Origin: Beggiatoa alba B18LD
GTDB lineage: Bacteria > Pseudomonadota > Gammaproteobacteria > Beggiatoales > Beggiatoaceae
Assembly: GCF_000245015.1 (NCBI RefSeq)
Contig: NZ_JH600070.1
Location: 2,266,634 to 2,330,633, forward strand
Direction: 5' to 3'
Length of the DNA stretch: 64,000 nucleotides
Part shown: positions 9,055 through 18,390 of the stretch, piece after piece
Layout of the letters: each line of letters begins with the position of its first letter
How positions within the stretch are numbered: position 1 is the first letter of the stretch
Notes under the pieces: model-generated
What the model was told of the DNA's origin: nothing
Database searches by the model: none
What the model saw: the letters and a program-made list of their open reading frames with translations, nothing else
Position numbers and translations under genes: made by a program

Positions 9055-11439
9055 ATGGCAACCATTGAAATAGACGGCAAGACTTACGAAGCAGAACCCG
9101 GCACGATGTTGATTAAAGTCACAGATGCAAATGGGATCGATATTCCACGTTTTTGCTATCACAAAAAGCTGTCGGTAGCCGCTAACTGCCGTATGTGCCT
9201 CGTTGAAGTGGAAAAAGCCCCGAAGCCCATGCCTGCCTGTGCGACACCTGTCATGGACGGGATGAAGGTTTATACCCGTTCAACGAAAGCCCTGTTAGCA
9301 CAAAAAGCGGTGATGGAGTTTCTACTCATCAACCACCCGCTCGACTGTCCTATCTGTGACCAAGGCGGTGAATGCGAGTTGCAAGATATTGCCATCGGTT
9401 ATGGCGGTGATGCGTCTAACTACCAAGAAGGTAAGCGAGTTGTTGCCGATAAGAACCTAGGTCCTCTTGTTGCGACAGAAATGACCCGTTGCATTCACTG
9501 TACTCGTTGTGTGCGTTTTAGCGAAGAAATCGCGGGAACAACAGAATTAGGGGCAACAGGTCGTGGCGAACATACTAAGATTGGGACTTATGTTGCAAAA
9601 ACAGTAAATTCTGAATTATCAGGCAATATTGTTGACCTCTGTCCCGTTGGCGCGCTAACAAATAAAGTGTTCCGTTTCTCTGCCCGCGCGTGGGAAATGC
9701 AGCAATATGATGGGATTGCGCCACATGATGGAATTGGCTCACATGTACATTTACATGTCCGTCGTGGCGAAGTGATGCGCTTAGTTCCCAAAGAAAATGA
9801 AGCGATTAATGAAGTCTGGTTATCTGACCGTGACCGTTACAGCTATACCGCTTTAAAAGCCGCTGACCGTTTAACTGTTCCAATGATTAAGAAGGACGGA
9901 CAATGGCATGAAACTGATTGGGAAACGGCATTAAGTGTTGCTGTTGATGGCTTGAAAAAAGTCATTAAAACCCATCAAAGTAAAGCAATTGGTGCATTAG
10001 CAAGTGCCACCGCAACATTAGAAGAATTATATTTATTACAAAAACTAATGCGTGGGATTGGCAGTAATAATATTGACCATCGATTACGGCAAACAGATTT
10101 CAGCCAGCAAGAATTTGCGCCGTTATACCCTTCATTAGGTCAATCAATTAGCGATTTAGAAGCATCAAATGCCGTTTTAGTAATTGGTTCACATATTCGT
10201 AAAGAACAACCTTTATTAAACCACCGTTTACGTAAGGCAAGTTTACGGGGGGGCAAGGTGATGTTTGTAAACCCTGTTCGCTATGAATTCAATTATCCTG
10301 TTGCCGCAGAGTTAATTAGTTCCCCTGAACAACTGGTTATTCATTTAGCAGGGATTGCAAAAGCATTATTATTGAAACAGCCAGCAACTGTGCCTACAGG
10401 TATTGAATCTCTTGTAGCTTCAATAAATCCTGACACGACACAACAACAAATTGCGACCTACCTATCAGCGGGTGAGCGAAGTACTTTATTATTAGGTGCA
10501 TTAGCAACCAGTCATCCTCAATATGCGATTATCAACGCATTAGCCAATGCGATTGCTCAATTAAGCAATAGTAAATTAGGTTATTTGGCTGAATCAGCTA
10601 ATACGGTGGGCGCATACTTAGCAGGCGTTTTACCACATCGTGGTGCTGCGGGTGAATCTCTAAAAACAGCAGGGCTAGATGCACAGGCGTTATTAACCGA
10701 CAACGGTGTAAAAGGTTATGTCTTATTAGGTGTTGAACCTGAACTAGACAGTATTTGGGGAACAGCAACACTTCAAACCCTAAAACAAGCTGATTTTGTT
10801 GTCTCTATCACCGCTTACTGTACGCCTGCAATAGAAAGCTATGCCCATGTTGTACTGCCAATGAGCTTGTTTGCAGAAACGTCAGGTACGTTTGTGAATA
10901 CTGAAGGAAAATGGCAAAGCTTTACAGGTGCAGTGAAGCCTACAGGAGAAATTCGCCCCGCATGGAAAATACTGCGTGTGCTTGGCAATCTCTTTAATTT
11001 GGCAGGATTCGACTATGTTTCTTCAGAAGAAGTACGTGATGAATTAAAACAACAAGTTGGAGACAGAGCAAATGCGGTTACAACAAACAGTATTCGCTTA
11101 CCAACTGCCTTGCCTACCAGCCAAATCAATGGCGAGTTACAACGCATTACTGAATTACCGCTATATGCAGTGGATGCTTTAGTCAGACGTGCTGATGCAC
11201 TACAAAACACGACAGATGCAAAAACAACACAAGGTATTCATTTAAATACCCTGACCCTTAATAAGCAAGGATTAGGTAAAGCAGCACAAGTTAAAGTTAA
11301 ACAAGGTGATGCAACGCTTCAATTAGCGATTGTGATTGATGAACGTGTTCCTGATGATTGCGCCCTGATTTATGCAGGACAGGAAACAACGGCTGTGTTA
11401 GGTTCATGGCATGGTCGTTTAAAACTCAGTGTTGCATAG
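9055..11439 (+). CDS. nuoG: NADH-quinone oxidoreductase subunit G
   Basis: This is the 75-kDa iron-sulfur subunit of the peripheral arm. The N-terminal ferredoxin domain binds [2Fe-2S] N1b through C34, C45, C48 and C62. A His-Cys cluster site is H94/C98/C101/C107 (HPLDCPICDQGGEC), and a further [4Fe-4S] site is CIHCTRCVRF with a later CPVGALT. The remainder (about 220-690) is a molybdopterin oxidoreductase-like domain that carries no cofactor in this family. The length is 794 residues. A 67-base spacer precedes it. Confidence 0.97.
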   Translation: MATIEIDGKTYEAEPGTMLIKVTDANGIDIPRFCYHKKLSVAANCRMCLVEVEKAPKPMPACATPVMDGMKVYTRSTKALLAQKAVMEFLLINHPLDCPICDQGGECELQDIAIGYGGDASNYQEGKRVVADKNLGPLVATEMTRCIHCTRCVRFSEEIAGTTELGATGRGEHTKIGTYVAKTVNSELSGNIVDLCPVGALTNKVFRFSARAWEMQQYDGIAPHDGIGSHVHLHVRRGEVMRLVPKENEAINEVWLSDRDRYSYTALKAADRLTVPMIKKDGQWHETDWETALSVAVDGLKKVIKTHQSKAIGALASATATLEELYLLQKLMRGIGSNNIDHRLRQTDFSQQEFAPLYPSLGQSISDLEASNAVLVIGSHIRKEQPLLNHRLRKASLRGGKVMFVNPVRYEFNYPVAAELISSPEQLVIHLAGIAKALLLKQPATVPTGIESLVASINPDTTQQQIATYLSAGERSTLLLGALATSHPQYAIINALANAIAQLSNSKLGYLAESANTVGAYLAGVLPHRGAAGESLKTAGLDAQALLTDNGVKGYVLLGVEPELDSIWGTATLQTLKQADFVVSITAYCTPAIESYAHVVLPMSLFAETSGTFVNTEGKWQSFTGAVKPTGEIRPAWKILRVLGNLFNLAGFDYVSSEEVRDELKQQVGDRANAVTTNSIRLPTALPTSQINGELQRITELPLYAVDALVRRADALQNTTDAKTTQGIHLNTLTLNKQGLGKAAQVKVKQGDATLQLAIVIDERVPDDCALIYAGQETTAVLGSWHGRLKLSVA

Positions 11440-11451
11440 GTCATGAAGTGG

Positions 11452-11478
11452 AGTAAGGATAAAAACCTTATCCTTACT
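11452..11478 (+). other. Intercistronic hairpin between nuoG and nuoH
   Basis: AGTAAGGATAA and TTATCCTTACT form a perfect 11-bp stem with a 5-base loop, 12 bases after the nuoG stop. There is no T-run, so read-through into nuoH is expected. It probably protects or separates mRNA segments within the operon. That role is inferred. Confidence 0.5.
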
Positions 11479-11528
11479 GCCTTACTTAACGAATAACCCT
11501 ACAGTTTTCAGTAAATACGGACTTCCCC

Positions 11529-12551
11529 ATGCTTGAAACACTCTATTACATCATTAAGATTGTTGCCATTGTCTTGCCTTTGATGGGATGTGTGGCTTAC
11601 TTAACGCTCGCAGAGCGTAAAGTCATCGGTTATATTCAAATTCGCATAGGCCCTAACCGTGTTAATTTGTTAGGTTTGAGAGGGGTTGGACAGCCTTTAG
11701 CGGACGCGATTAAGTTAATGTTTAAGGAAATTATTATTCCTTCTAATGCAAATCGCTTTCTCTTCTTATCTGCACCTGTTCTCTCTATCGCGCCTGCACT
11801 TGCTGCATGGGCGGTTATTCCATTTGCAGAAGGATTAGTTCTGACTGATATTAACGCAGGACTGTTATACATCCTTGCAATGACATCACTTGGGGTTTAT
11901 GGAGTAATTATTGCGGGTTGGGCATCTAACTCTAAATACGCATTTTTAGGGGCAATGCGCTCTGCTGCACAAATTGTTGCGTATGAAATTGCAATGGGGT
12001 TTGCTTTAGTGGGCGTGTTGATGGCAGCACATAGCCTAAACCTTAGTCAAATTGTCTTAAAACAATCTGGTAGTATCCTTCACTGGTATTGGTTGCCCTT
12101 ATTCCCGCTGTTTATTATTTATTTCATTTCTGCAGTTGCAGAGACAAACCGTGCTCCCTTTGACGTTGCTGAAGGGGAATCTGAAATTGTCGCAGGTTTC
12201 CATGTGGAATATTCAGGGATGTTATTCGCGGTATTCTTCCTTGCAGAATATGCCAATATGATTCTAGTGTCTGCCCTTGCCGCACTCATGTTCCTCGGTG
12301 GCTGGTTATCTCCTTTCCAAGGCATCTCCGCATTTGATGGTACTTTCTTAGCACAACATGGCTTTATTTGGTTTGCCTTAAAAGTATCTCTGTTCTTATT
12401 CCTATTTTTATGGTTCCGTGCAACATTCCCCCGTTATCGTTATGACCAAATTATGCGTTTAGGTTGGAAAGTCTTTATCCCTATTACAATTGTTTGGATT
12501 GTTGTTATTGGGGTTGCTGTGGTTGCTAAATTGCCACCTTGGTTTGCATAA
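11529..12551 (+). CDS. nuoH: NADH-quinone oxidoreductase subunit H
   Basis: NuoH is the ND1 homologue that anchors the peripheral arm and forms part of the quinone chamber. The 340-residue protein is highly hydrophobic, with about eight helices. It has the diagnostic stretches [17 protein letters not shown] near the N-terminus and [20 protein letters not shown] in the loop that contacts NuoB/NuoD. The start ATG lies 89 bases after nuoG, behind the intercistronic hairpin. Confidence 0.98.
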   Translation: MLETLYYIIKIVAIVLPLMGCVAYLTLAERKVIGYIQIRIGPNRVNLLGLRGVGQPLADAIKLMFKEIIIPSNANRFLFLSAPVLSIAPALAAWAVIPFAEGLVLTDINAGLLYILAMTSLGVYGVIIAGWASNSKYAFLGAMRSAAQIVAYEIAMGFALVGVLMAAHSLNLSQIVLKQSGSILHWYWLPLFPLFIIYFISAVAETNRAPFDVAEGESEIVAGFHVEYSGMLFAVFFLAEYANMILVSALAALMFLGGWLSPFQGISAFDGTFLAQHGFIWFALKVSLFLFLFLWFRATFPRYRYDQIMRLGWKVFIPITIVWIVVIGVAVVAKLPPWFA

Positions 12552-12565
12552 AGGTTTACTAGATT

Positions 12566-13054
12566 ATGAACAGAGCATTGAATTACTTAAAAAGCCTTTT
12601 CTTGTGGGAATTAGTAAAAGGGATGCAGTTAACAGGGCGTTACCTGTTTGATAGAAAGATTACCGTTCAGTATCCTGATGAAAAAACCCCTTTATCACAT
12701 CGTTTCCGTGGCTTACATGCGTTACGGCGTTATCCTAATGGCGAAGAGCGTTGTATCGCTTGTAAACTATGTGAAGCTGTCTGTCCTGCAGTTGCTATCA
12801 CGATTGATTCTGCTGTGCGTGAAGATGGCACACGACGTACAACACGCTATGATATTGACTTAACAAAGTGTATTTTCTGCGGTTTTTGTGAAGAATCCTG
12901 TCCAGTTGACTCCATTGTTGAAACACGTATTTTTGAATATCACGGTGAACAACGTGGTGATTTATTAATGACCAAGGAAAAATTACTGGCTGTTGGCGAT
13001 AGAATGGAGAAGCAGTTAGCCGCTGATCGTGCTAAGGATTCACGTTATCGTTAA
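12566..13054 (+). CDS. nuoI: NADH-quinone oxidoreductase subunit I
   Basis: This 162-residue ferredoxin-like subunit carries the two [4Fe-4S] clusters N6a and N6b. The two CxxCxxCxxxCP motifs are C63/C66/C69/C73 ([12 protein letters not shown]) and C102/C105/C108/C112 ([12 protein letters not shown]). An N-terminal amphipathic segment attaches it to the membrane arm. It follows nuoH by 14 bases. The next gene is the unrelated MORN-repeat protein, not nuoJ. Confidence 0.98.
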   Translation: MNRALNYLKSLFLWELVKGMQLTGRYLFDRKITVQYPDEKTPLSHRFRGLHALRRYPNGEERCIACKLCEAVCPAVAITIDSAVREDGTRRTTRYDIDLTKCIFCGFCEESCPVDSIVETRIFEYHGEQRGDLLMTKEKLLAVGDRMEKQLAADRAKDSRYR

Positions 13055-13092
13055 TACTTTGCTTCTCCTTAGCTCAATAAGGAGAAATACTT

Positions 13093-13782
13093 ATGCGGTT
13101 TATGAAAGTTCTACTTTTTCCTTTATTATTGGGAATTGCACCAGTAGCGTATTCAGAACCTACCCTGCCAGCAGGGCTACCAGAAAAAGAATATTATGAA
13201 AATGGGGCTTTACATTTTGAATATTCTTATCTGAGCGGTAAATTTCACGGTTTAGTACGTGAGTTTTATGAGACAGGGGAGAAAAAAGGGGAATTCAATT
13301 ATAAAGATGGCAAGTTGATTTCTTCTAAAGAATTTCTTAAAGACGGCAAACTAGAACGTGAAATCAAGATAGTAGATGGTAATCGGCAAGAAACTCAAAT
13401 TCAGTTTTATCAAACTGGTGAGAAATTGCGTGAGCGAACACTGCTTAATAATAAGTTGAATGGGCAGGAAACTGAGTATTACCAAAATGGGCAGTTAAAG
13501 GCTGTTCGTAATTATCGAAATGATAAACGTCATGGTAACGCTAAAGGTTATCATAATAACGGTAAGTTGCAGGGAGATTGGGAGTTTTTGGATGGTGAGC
13601 CTATCTCTGCCCTTATTTATTATCGTAGCGGTGAATTATGGATGAAGCACCATTTTGAAAATGGCAAGCTCAATGGGATTACGGAAGAGTACGATAAAAG
13701 CGGTAAGTTAGTTGCCGAGCGGTACTATGAGGATGATCGCCTTGTAAAACGCCAACGTGTGACAGGTTTCAGACTTTGGTAA
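13093..13782 (+). CDS. Secreted MORN/YwqK-type repeat protein inside the nuo operon
   Basis: The 229-residue protein starts at an ATG with an excellent AAGGAGA site. It begins with a signal peptide (MRFMKVLLFPLLLGIAPVAY, likely cleaved before EPTLPAG). The mature part is built of repeats of roughly 20 residues with the pattern EYYxNGxL...Y..GKxHG, for example EYYENGALHFEYSY, EFYETGEKKGEFNY and EYYQNGQLKAVRNY. This pattern belongs to the MORN_2/YwqK family, often loosely called YwqK antitoxin; no toxin is nearby. It should reside in the periplasm or on the outer membrane. It lies 38 bases after nuoI and 40 before nuoJ, same strand, so it is very likely cotranscribed with complex I. It is not a known complex I subunit and its role is unknown. 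Confidence 0.88.
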   Translation: MRFMKVLLFPLLLGIAPVAYSEPTLPAGLPEKEYYENGALHFEYSYLSGKFHGLVREFYETGEKKGEFNYKDGKLISSKEFLKDGKLEREIKIVDGNRQETQIQFYQTGEKLRERTLLNNKLNGQETEYYQNGQLKAVRNYRNDKRHGNAKGYHNNGKLQGDWEFLDGEPISALIYYRSGELWMKHHFENGKLNGITEEYDKSGKLVAERYYEDDRLVKRQRVTGFRLW

Positions 13783-13822
13783 TGAGTCATTTGGTTCAAA
13801 CAAAAACAGCATAGAGTACTAT

Positions 13823-14422
13823 ATGATATCTGAAAAACTTCTTTTTTATCTTTTCTCCCTCGTTTTGGTGTTTGCCGCTAGCCGTGTGATTAGTGTTCGT
13901 AACCCTGTTCATGCTGCTATGTTTTTGGTGCTGGCATTTTTCTCATCGGCCGCTATTTGGTTGCTATTGCATGCAGAATTTCTCGCAATTGCTTTAGTAC
14001 TGGTTTATGTTGGTGCGGTCATGGTGTTGTTCCTTTTCGTTGTGATGATGTTAGACATTAATATCACAGTCTTAAGAGAAGGATTTACACGCTACTTGCC
14101 TATTGGTGCATTTGTGAGTGCGCTGATTCTTATCCAAATGGTTTTAGTCTTGTGGAATGCAAAAGGTCATGCGGTTGAACCCATTGGTATGATGATCGAT
14201 GGTAAATCGAATACTGAAGCAATTGCTCAAGTGCTTTACACGACTTACGTTTATCCATTTGAAATTGCAGCAGTGATTTTGTTAGTTGCTATTATTGCCG
14301 CAATTACCTTGACTATGCGTTCTTCCCGTCGCACAAAGTATCTGACACCTGAAAAGCAGATTCATGTTCGCCGTGCAGACCGTATTCGCCTTGTTAAGAT
14401 GCCAGCCGAAAAGAAGGACTAA
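13823..14422 (+). CDS. nuoJ: NADH-quinone oxidoreductase subunit J
   Basis: NuoJ is the ND6 homologue in the membrane arm. The 199-residue protein has five hydrophobic helices. The conserved helix 3 signature reads [20 protein letters not shown], in which the glycine helps form the pi-bulge that couples quinone chemistry to proton transfer. The hydrophilic C-terminal tail is rich in Arg and Lys. The stop is followed by nuoK after 5 bases. Confidence 0.97.
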   Translation: MISEKLLFYLFSLVLVFAASRVISVRNPVHAAMFLVLAFFSSAAIWLLLHAEFLAIALVLVYVGAVMVLFLFVVMMLDINITVLREGFTRYLPIGAFVSALILIQMVLVLWNAKGHAVEPIGMMIDGKSNTEAIAQVLYTTYVYPFEIAAVILLVAIIAAITLTMRSSRRTKYLTPEKQIHVRRADRIRLVKMPAEKKD

Positions 14423-14427
14423 TTCCC

Positions 14428-14733
14428 ATGCTTGTTCTTTCTGACTTCCTAATTTTAGGAGCGGTTTTATTTTGTCTGAGTGTAGCCGGTATTTTTCTTA
14501 ATCGAAAGAATGTCATTATTTTATTAATGTGCATTGAGCTGATGTTACTCGCAGTCAATATGAACTTTATCGCTTTTTCCTATTTTAATGCAGATATCAC
14601 AGGACAGATTTTTGTATTTTTCATCCTCACTGTTGCTGCTGCTGAATCTGCTATTGGATTAGCTATCCTAGTCGTCTTATTCCGTAATAAGAATACGATT
14701 AACGTTGAAGACTTAGACAGCATGAAGGGTTGA
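14428..14733 (+). CDS. nuoK: NADH-quinone oxidoreductase subunit K
   Basis: NuoK is the ND4L homologue, 101 residues with three transmembrane helices. The two membrane glutamates needed for proton transfer in the family are visible in [18 protein letters not shown] and [17 protein letters not shown]. Length and position are standard. The nuoL ribosome-binding site (AAGGG) lies within the last codons of this gene. Confidence 0.98.
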   Translation: MLVLSDFLILGAVLFCLSVAGIFLNRKNVIILLMCIELMLLAVNMNFIAFSYFNADITGQIFVFFILTVAAAESAIGLAILVVLFRNKNTINVEDLDSMKG

Positions 14734-14734
14734 T

Positions 14735-16699
14735 ATGCAAACAATTTACCTGACTATTGTGCTGGCACCTTTGGTAGGTGCGATTACTGCGGGATTGTTT
14801 TCCGTTAGCCGTCGTACCGCACATACGGTGACCATTCTTGGCGTTGCAATCGCCTGTATTCTCTCCATATTTACCTTTAAGTACATCGCTATTGATGGAA
14901 ATGAGCCTTTTAATCAAACCTTATACACTTGGTTAGTCTCAGGTGGTATTCGTTTTGAGGTTGGCTTTTTAGTTGATACCTTAACCGCTACCATGATGGT
15001 TGTAGTGACCTTTGTCTCTTTAATGGTACATATCTATACCATCGGTTATATGGCTGATGATGCTGGTTATCAACGATTCTTTAGTTACATTTCGTTGTTT
15101 ACCTTTTCCATGTTGATGTTGGTTATGTCAAATAACTTCCTACAGCTCTTCTTTGGTTGGGAAGCTGTTGGTTTGGTATCTTATCTCCTCATTGGCTTCT
15201 GGTTTCAACGTGACACCGCAATCTATGCAAATTTAAAAGCTTTTTTAGTAAATCGTGTTGGTGATTTCGGCTTTTTATTAGGCATCGCGGCCGTATTGAT
15301 GTACTTCAATAGCCTTAACTACGCTGAAGTCTTCGCACAAACAGAAACATTTAAAGACACAACAATACAAATTATTCCAAGTTGGGATTGGTCATTAATG
15401 ACGGTCATTTGTATTTTGTTATTTATTGGGGCGATGGGTAAATCTGCACAAGTTCCGTTACATGTGTGGCTGCCAGACTCTATGGAAGGTCCTACCCCCA
15501 TTTCTGCATTAATTCATGCGGCAACAATGGTGACAGCGGGTATTTTCATGGTTTCCAGAATGTCACCGCTGTTTGAGTTGAGTGAAACAGCATTAAGTTT
15601 TGTATTAGTGATTGGTTCTATTACTGCTCTCTTCATGGGATTCTTAGGGCTAGTACAAAATGATATTAAGCGTGTAGTTGCTTATTCTACGCTGTCTCAA
15701 TTGGGATATATGACAGTTGCATTAGGGGCATCTGCGTATGCAGCAGGCATTTTCCACTTAATGACCCATGCTTTTTTTAAAGCTTTATTATTCTTAGCAG
15801 CGGGTTCTGTCATTATTGCCATGCACCATGAGCAAGATATTCGTAAGATGGGCGGTTTATATAAATACATGCCGATTACTTATATCACTTCATTAATTGG
15901 TTCGTTAGCATTGATTGGTTTTCCTGGGTTTGCTGGTTTCTTCTCTAAGGATGCCATTATTGAAGCCGCACATCATGCAAGTGAAATGGGACGTACTGGG
16001 GCAGGTTTTGCGTATTTCTCTGTCTTAATTGGTGTCTTTATCACCGCTTTGTATAGTTTCCGTATGTTTTTTCTCGTTTTCCATGGAAAAGAGCGTATTG
16101 ATGAACATACACGTGAACATCTGCATGAAACCCCCGCTGTTGTTACCCTTCCGCTGATATTACTGGCAATACCTTCTATTATCATAGGTGCATTGTTTGT
16201 AGAACCAATGTTATATAGCAAGTTCTTTGAAGGCGCGATTTTTGTTGAGGAAACACATCGTGTTTTTGAAGCAGAAGAATATCATGGCGTTTTAGCCTTT
16301 ATTAAGCATGGGATGATGATGCCACCTTTCTGGTTGGCAATGGGCGGATTATTTACAGCGGCTTATCTTTATCTGATTCATCCTCAACTCGTCACACGTA
16401 TTACGCAACTATCTGTTGTGCAAAAGATTCAAAAAGTGCTACTCAATAAATATGGATTTGACCAATTTAATGAATGGTTCTTTGCGGGCGGTGCGCGACA
16501 CGTTGGAACATGGTTATGGCGATTTGGTGACGTAAAAACAATTGATGGTTATATCGTCAATGGGTCAGCAAAAGTGGTTGCTTGGCTATCAGGTACAATC
16601 CGACATGTACAAACGGGGCTGTTATATCATTATGCGTTTGCCATGATTATCGGGCTTGCTGTCTTACTTAGTGTGTTTGTCCTTTACGGTACTGCTTAA
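14735..16699 (+). CDS. nuoL: NADH-quinone oxidoreductase subunit L
   Basis: NuoL is the distal antiporter-like, proton-pumping subunit of the membrane arm (ND5). The 654-residue protein has the proton-translocation core FFGWEAVGLVSYLLIGFW, with the key glutamate of helix 5, and AMGKSAQVPLHVWLPDSMEG, with the helix 7 lysine. The C-terminus carries the lateral-helix extension typical of NuoL. It starts 1 base after the nuoK stop. Confidence 0.98.
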   Translation: MQTIYLTIVLAPLVGAITAGLFSVSRRTAHTVTILGVAIACILSIFTFKYIAIDGNEPFNQTLYTWLVSGGIRFEVGFLVDTLTATMMVVVTFVSLMVHIYTIGYMADDAGYQRFFSYISLFTFSMLMLVMSNNFLQLFFGWEAVGLVSYLLIGFWFQRDTAIYANLKAFLVNRVGDFGFLLGIAAVLMYFNSLNYAEVFAQTETFKDTTIQIIPSWDWSLMTVICILLFIGAMGKSAQVPLHVWLPDSMEGPTPISALIHAATMVTAGIFMVSRMSPLFELSETALSFVLVIGSITALFMGFLGLVQNDIKRVVAYSTLSQLGYMTVALGASAYAAGIFHLMTHAFFKALLFLAAGSVIIAMHHEQDIRKMGGLYKYMPITYITSLIGSLALIGFPGFAGFFSKDAIIEAAHHASEMGRTGAGFAYFSVLIGVFITALYSFRMFFLVFHGKERIDEHTREHLHETPAVVTLPLILLAIPSIIIGALFVEPMLYSKFFEGAIFVEETHRVFEAEEYHGVLAFIKHGMMMPPFWLAMGGLFTAAYLYLIHPQLVTRITQLSVVQKIQKVLLNKYGFDQFNEWFFAGGARHVGTWLWRFGDVKTIDGYIVNGSAKVVAWLSGTIRHVQTGLLYHYAFAMIIGLAVLLSVFVLYGTA

Positions 16700-16714
16700 T
16701 TTAAGGAAAACAGG

Positions 16715-18325
16715 ATGTTTGCTGACTTACCTTTACTCAGTTTATTAATTTGGCTGCCTATTCTTGGTGGTTTTTGGGTGTTAGCAGTGGGTCGTCAGGA
16801 CAATAGTGGCACCACAGCAAAACCCGTGGCATTGGCAATTTCCATCGTCACTTTTGTGTTGTCATTACCACTTTTCTTTGGTTTTGATAGCACAACCCCT
16901 GCTATGCAGTTCAGTGAAAGATTGGCATGGATTCCTTCATTTAACATCTATTATCATTTAGGTGTTGATGGTATATCTATGCCTCTGATTATATTAACGA
17001 CCTTTACAACCGTTCTTGTTGTATTAGCAGGTTGGGAAGTTATTCAATATAAATCAGCTCAATACATGGCATCTTTCCTGATAATGGAAGGTGTCATGAT
17101 TGGTGTGTTTGCGTCATTAGATGCAATTCTCTTTTATGTTATGTTTGAAGCGATGTTAGTGCCCATGTTTATCATCATTGGGATATGGGGGGGAGTTAAT
17201 CGTATTTATGCAACGATTAAGTTTTTCCTCTATACCTTCTTGGGCTCTGTCTTCATGCTGGTTGCGTTGTTATATCTCTACTCACAATCAGACAGTTTCT
17301 ACATTTTAGATTACCACCAATTAAAAATTAGCTTTCAAGCACAAGTTTTAATTTTCTTTGCTTTCTTTATGGCATTTGCGGTGAAAGTACCGATGTGGCC
17401 TGTACACACATGGTTGCCTGATGCACACGTGGAAGCACCAACAGGTGGCTCTGTCATTCTAGCTGCTATCATGTTGAAATTAGGTGCATATGGTTTCTTA
17501 CGGTTCACCTTACCTATTGTGCCCGATGCCAGTAAAGATTTAGATTGGTTCATGATATTTTTATCACTAGTTGCAGTTGTTTATATTGGCTTTGTTGCAC
17601 TTGTGCAAAAAGACATGAAAAAACTCATTGCTTACTCTTCTATTTCTCATATGGGATTTGTAACATTGGGTTTCTTCATGGTATTTCGTATTTTAGCCAA
17701 TACGCAAATTCCGCCAGAGGCTGCAACTGCTGGTGCTGCAATGGGCATTCAAGGCGCGATGGTGCAAATGATTTCCCATGGTTTCATTTCTGGCGCGATG
17801 TTCCTGTGTGTTGGTGTGTTATATGACCGTTTACATAGTCGGATGATTCATGATTATGGTGGGGTCGCTAACACAATGCCACTATTTGCGATGTTCTCTG
17901 TGTTCTTTGCAATGAGTAATGCGGGATTACCAGGTACTTCTGGTTTCGTGGGTGAGTTTTTAGTTATTCTGAGCGCGTTCAAAGCAAACTTCTGGATTGC
18001 CTTTTTAGCAGCAACAACCCTGATTTTAGGGGCTGCTTACACCTTATGGATGGTAAAACGGGTTATTTTTGGAAAGGTGCATAACTACAACTTAGACCAC
18101 TTAGAGCAATTCTCTAATCGTCGCAGACGGCGTGCTGAATCTGAGCAACTTGCGCCTACAGGCGTTGCAACGTTGCATGATCTTAATGCAAGAGAAACAA
18201 CTATCTTAGCAATTCTTGCTGTGACAGTTTTATTCTTTGGTATTTATCCCGCTCCTTTGTTAGACGTGATGCAAGTTTCAGTACAACACTTGTTAGAACA
18301 TATCTCGCAATCCAAATTGATGTAA
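16715..18325 (+). CDS. nuoM: NADH-quinone oxidoreductase subunit M
   Basis: NuoM is the second antiporter-like proton-pumping subunit (ND4). The 536-residue protein shows the helix 5 glutamate in YVMFEAMLVPMFIIIGIWGG and the helix 7 lysine region AFAVKVPMWPVHTWLPDAHV. A TAAGGAAAACAGG site precedes the ATG. It is somewhat longer than the roughly 500-residue E. coli form; the extra length includes the basic loop SNRRRRRAESEQ near residue 470. Confidence 0.98.
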   Translation: MFADLPLLSLLIWLPILGGFWVLAVGRQDNSGTTAKPVALAISIVTFVLSLPLFFGFDSTTPAMQFSERLAWIPSFNIYYHLGVDGISMPLIILTTFTTVLVVLAGWEVIQYKSAQYMASFLIMEGVMIGVFASLDAILFYVMFEAMLVPMFIIIGIWGGVNRIYATIKFFLYTFLGSVFMLVALLYLYSQSDSFYILDYHQLKISFQAQVLIFFAFFMAFAVKVPMWPVHTWLPDAHVEAPTGGSVILAAIMLKLGAYGFLRFTLPIVPDASKDLDWFMIFLSLVAVVYIGFVALVQKDMKKLIAYSSISHMGFVTLGFFMVFRILANTQIPPEAATAGAAMGIQGAMVQMISHGFISGAMFLCVGVLYDRLHSRMIHDYGGVANTMPLFAMFSVFFAMSNAGLPGTSGFVGEFLVILSAFKANFWIAFLAATTLILGAAYTLWMVKRVIFGKVHNYNLDHLEQFSNRRRRRAESEQLAPTGVATLHDLNARETTILAILAVTVLFFGIYPAPLLDVMQVSVQHLLEHISQSKLM

Positions 18326-18326
18326 G

Positions 18327-18366
18327 CGGTTTAGGCATGTTCTTTCAATCAGAACATGCCTAACCG
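18327..18366 (+). other. Long intercistronic hairpin between nuoM and nuoN
   Basis: TTAGGCATGTTCT (18331-18343) and AGAACATGCCTAA (18351-18363) form a perfect 13-bp stem with a 7-base loop. CGG/CCG pairs extend it across a one-base bulge. No T-run follows and nuoN starts 24 bases later. It could attenuate nuoN transcription or stabilise the upstream mRNA. Confidence 0.55.
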
Positions 18367-18390
18367 TTGTTTATTTCAAGGAAAATGAAC

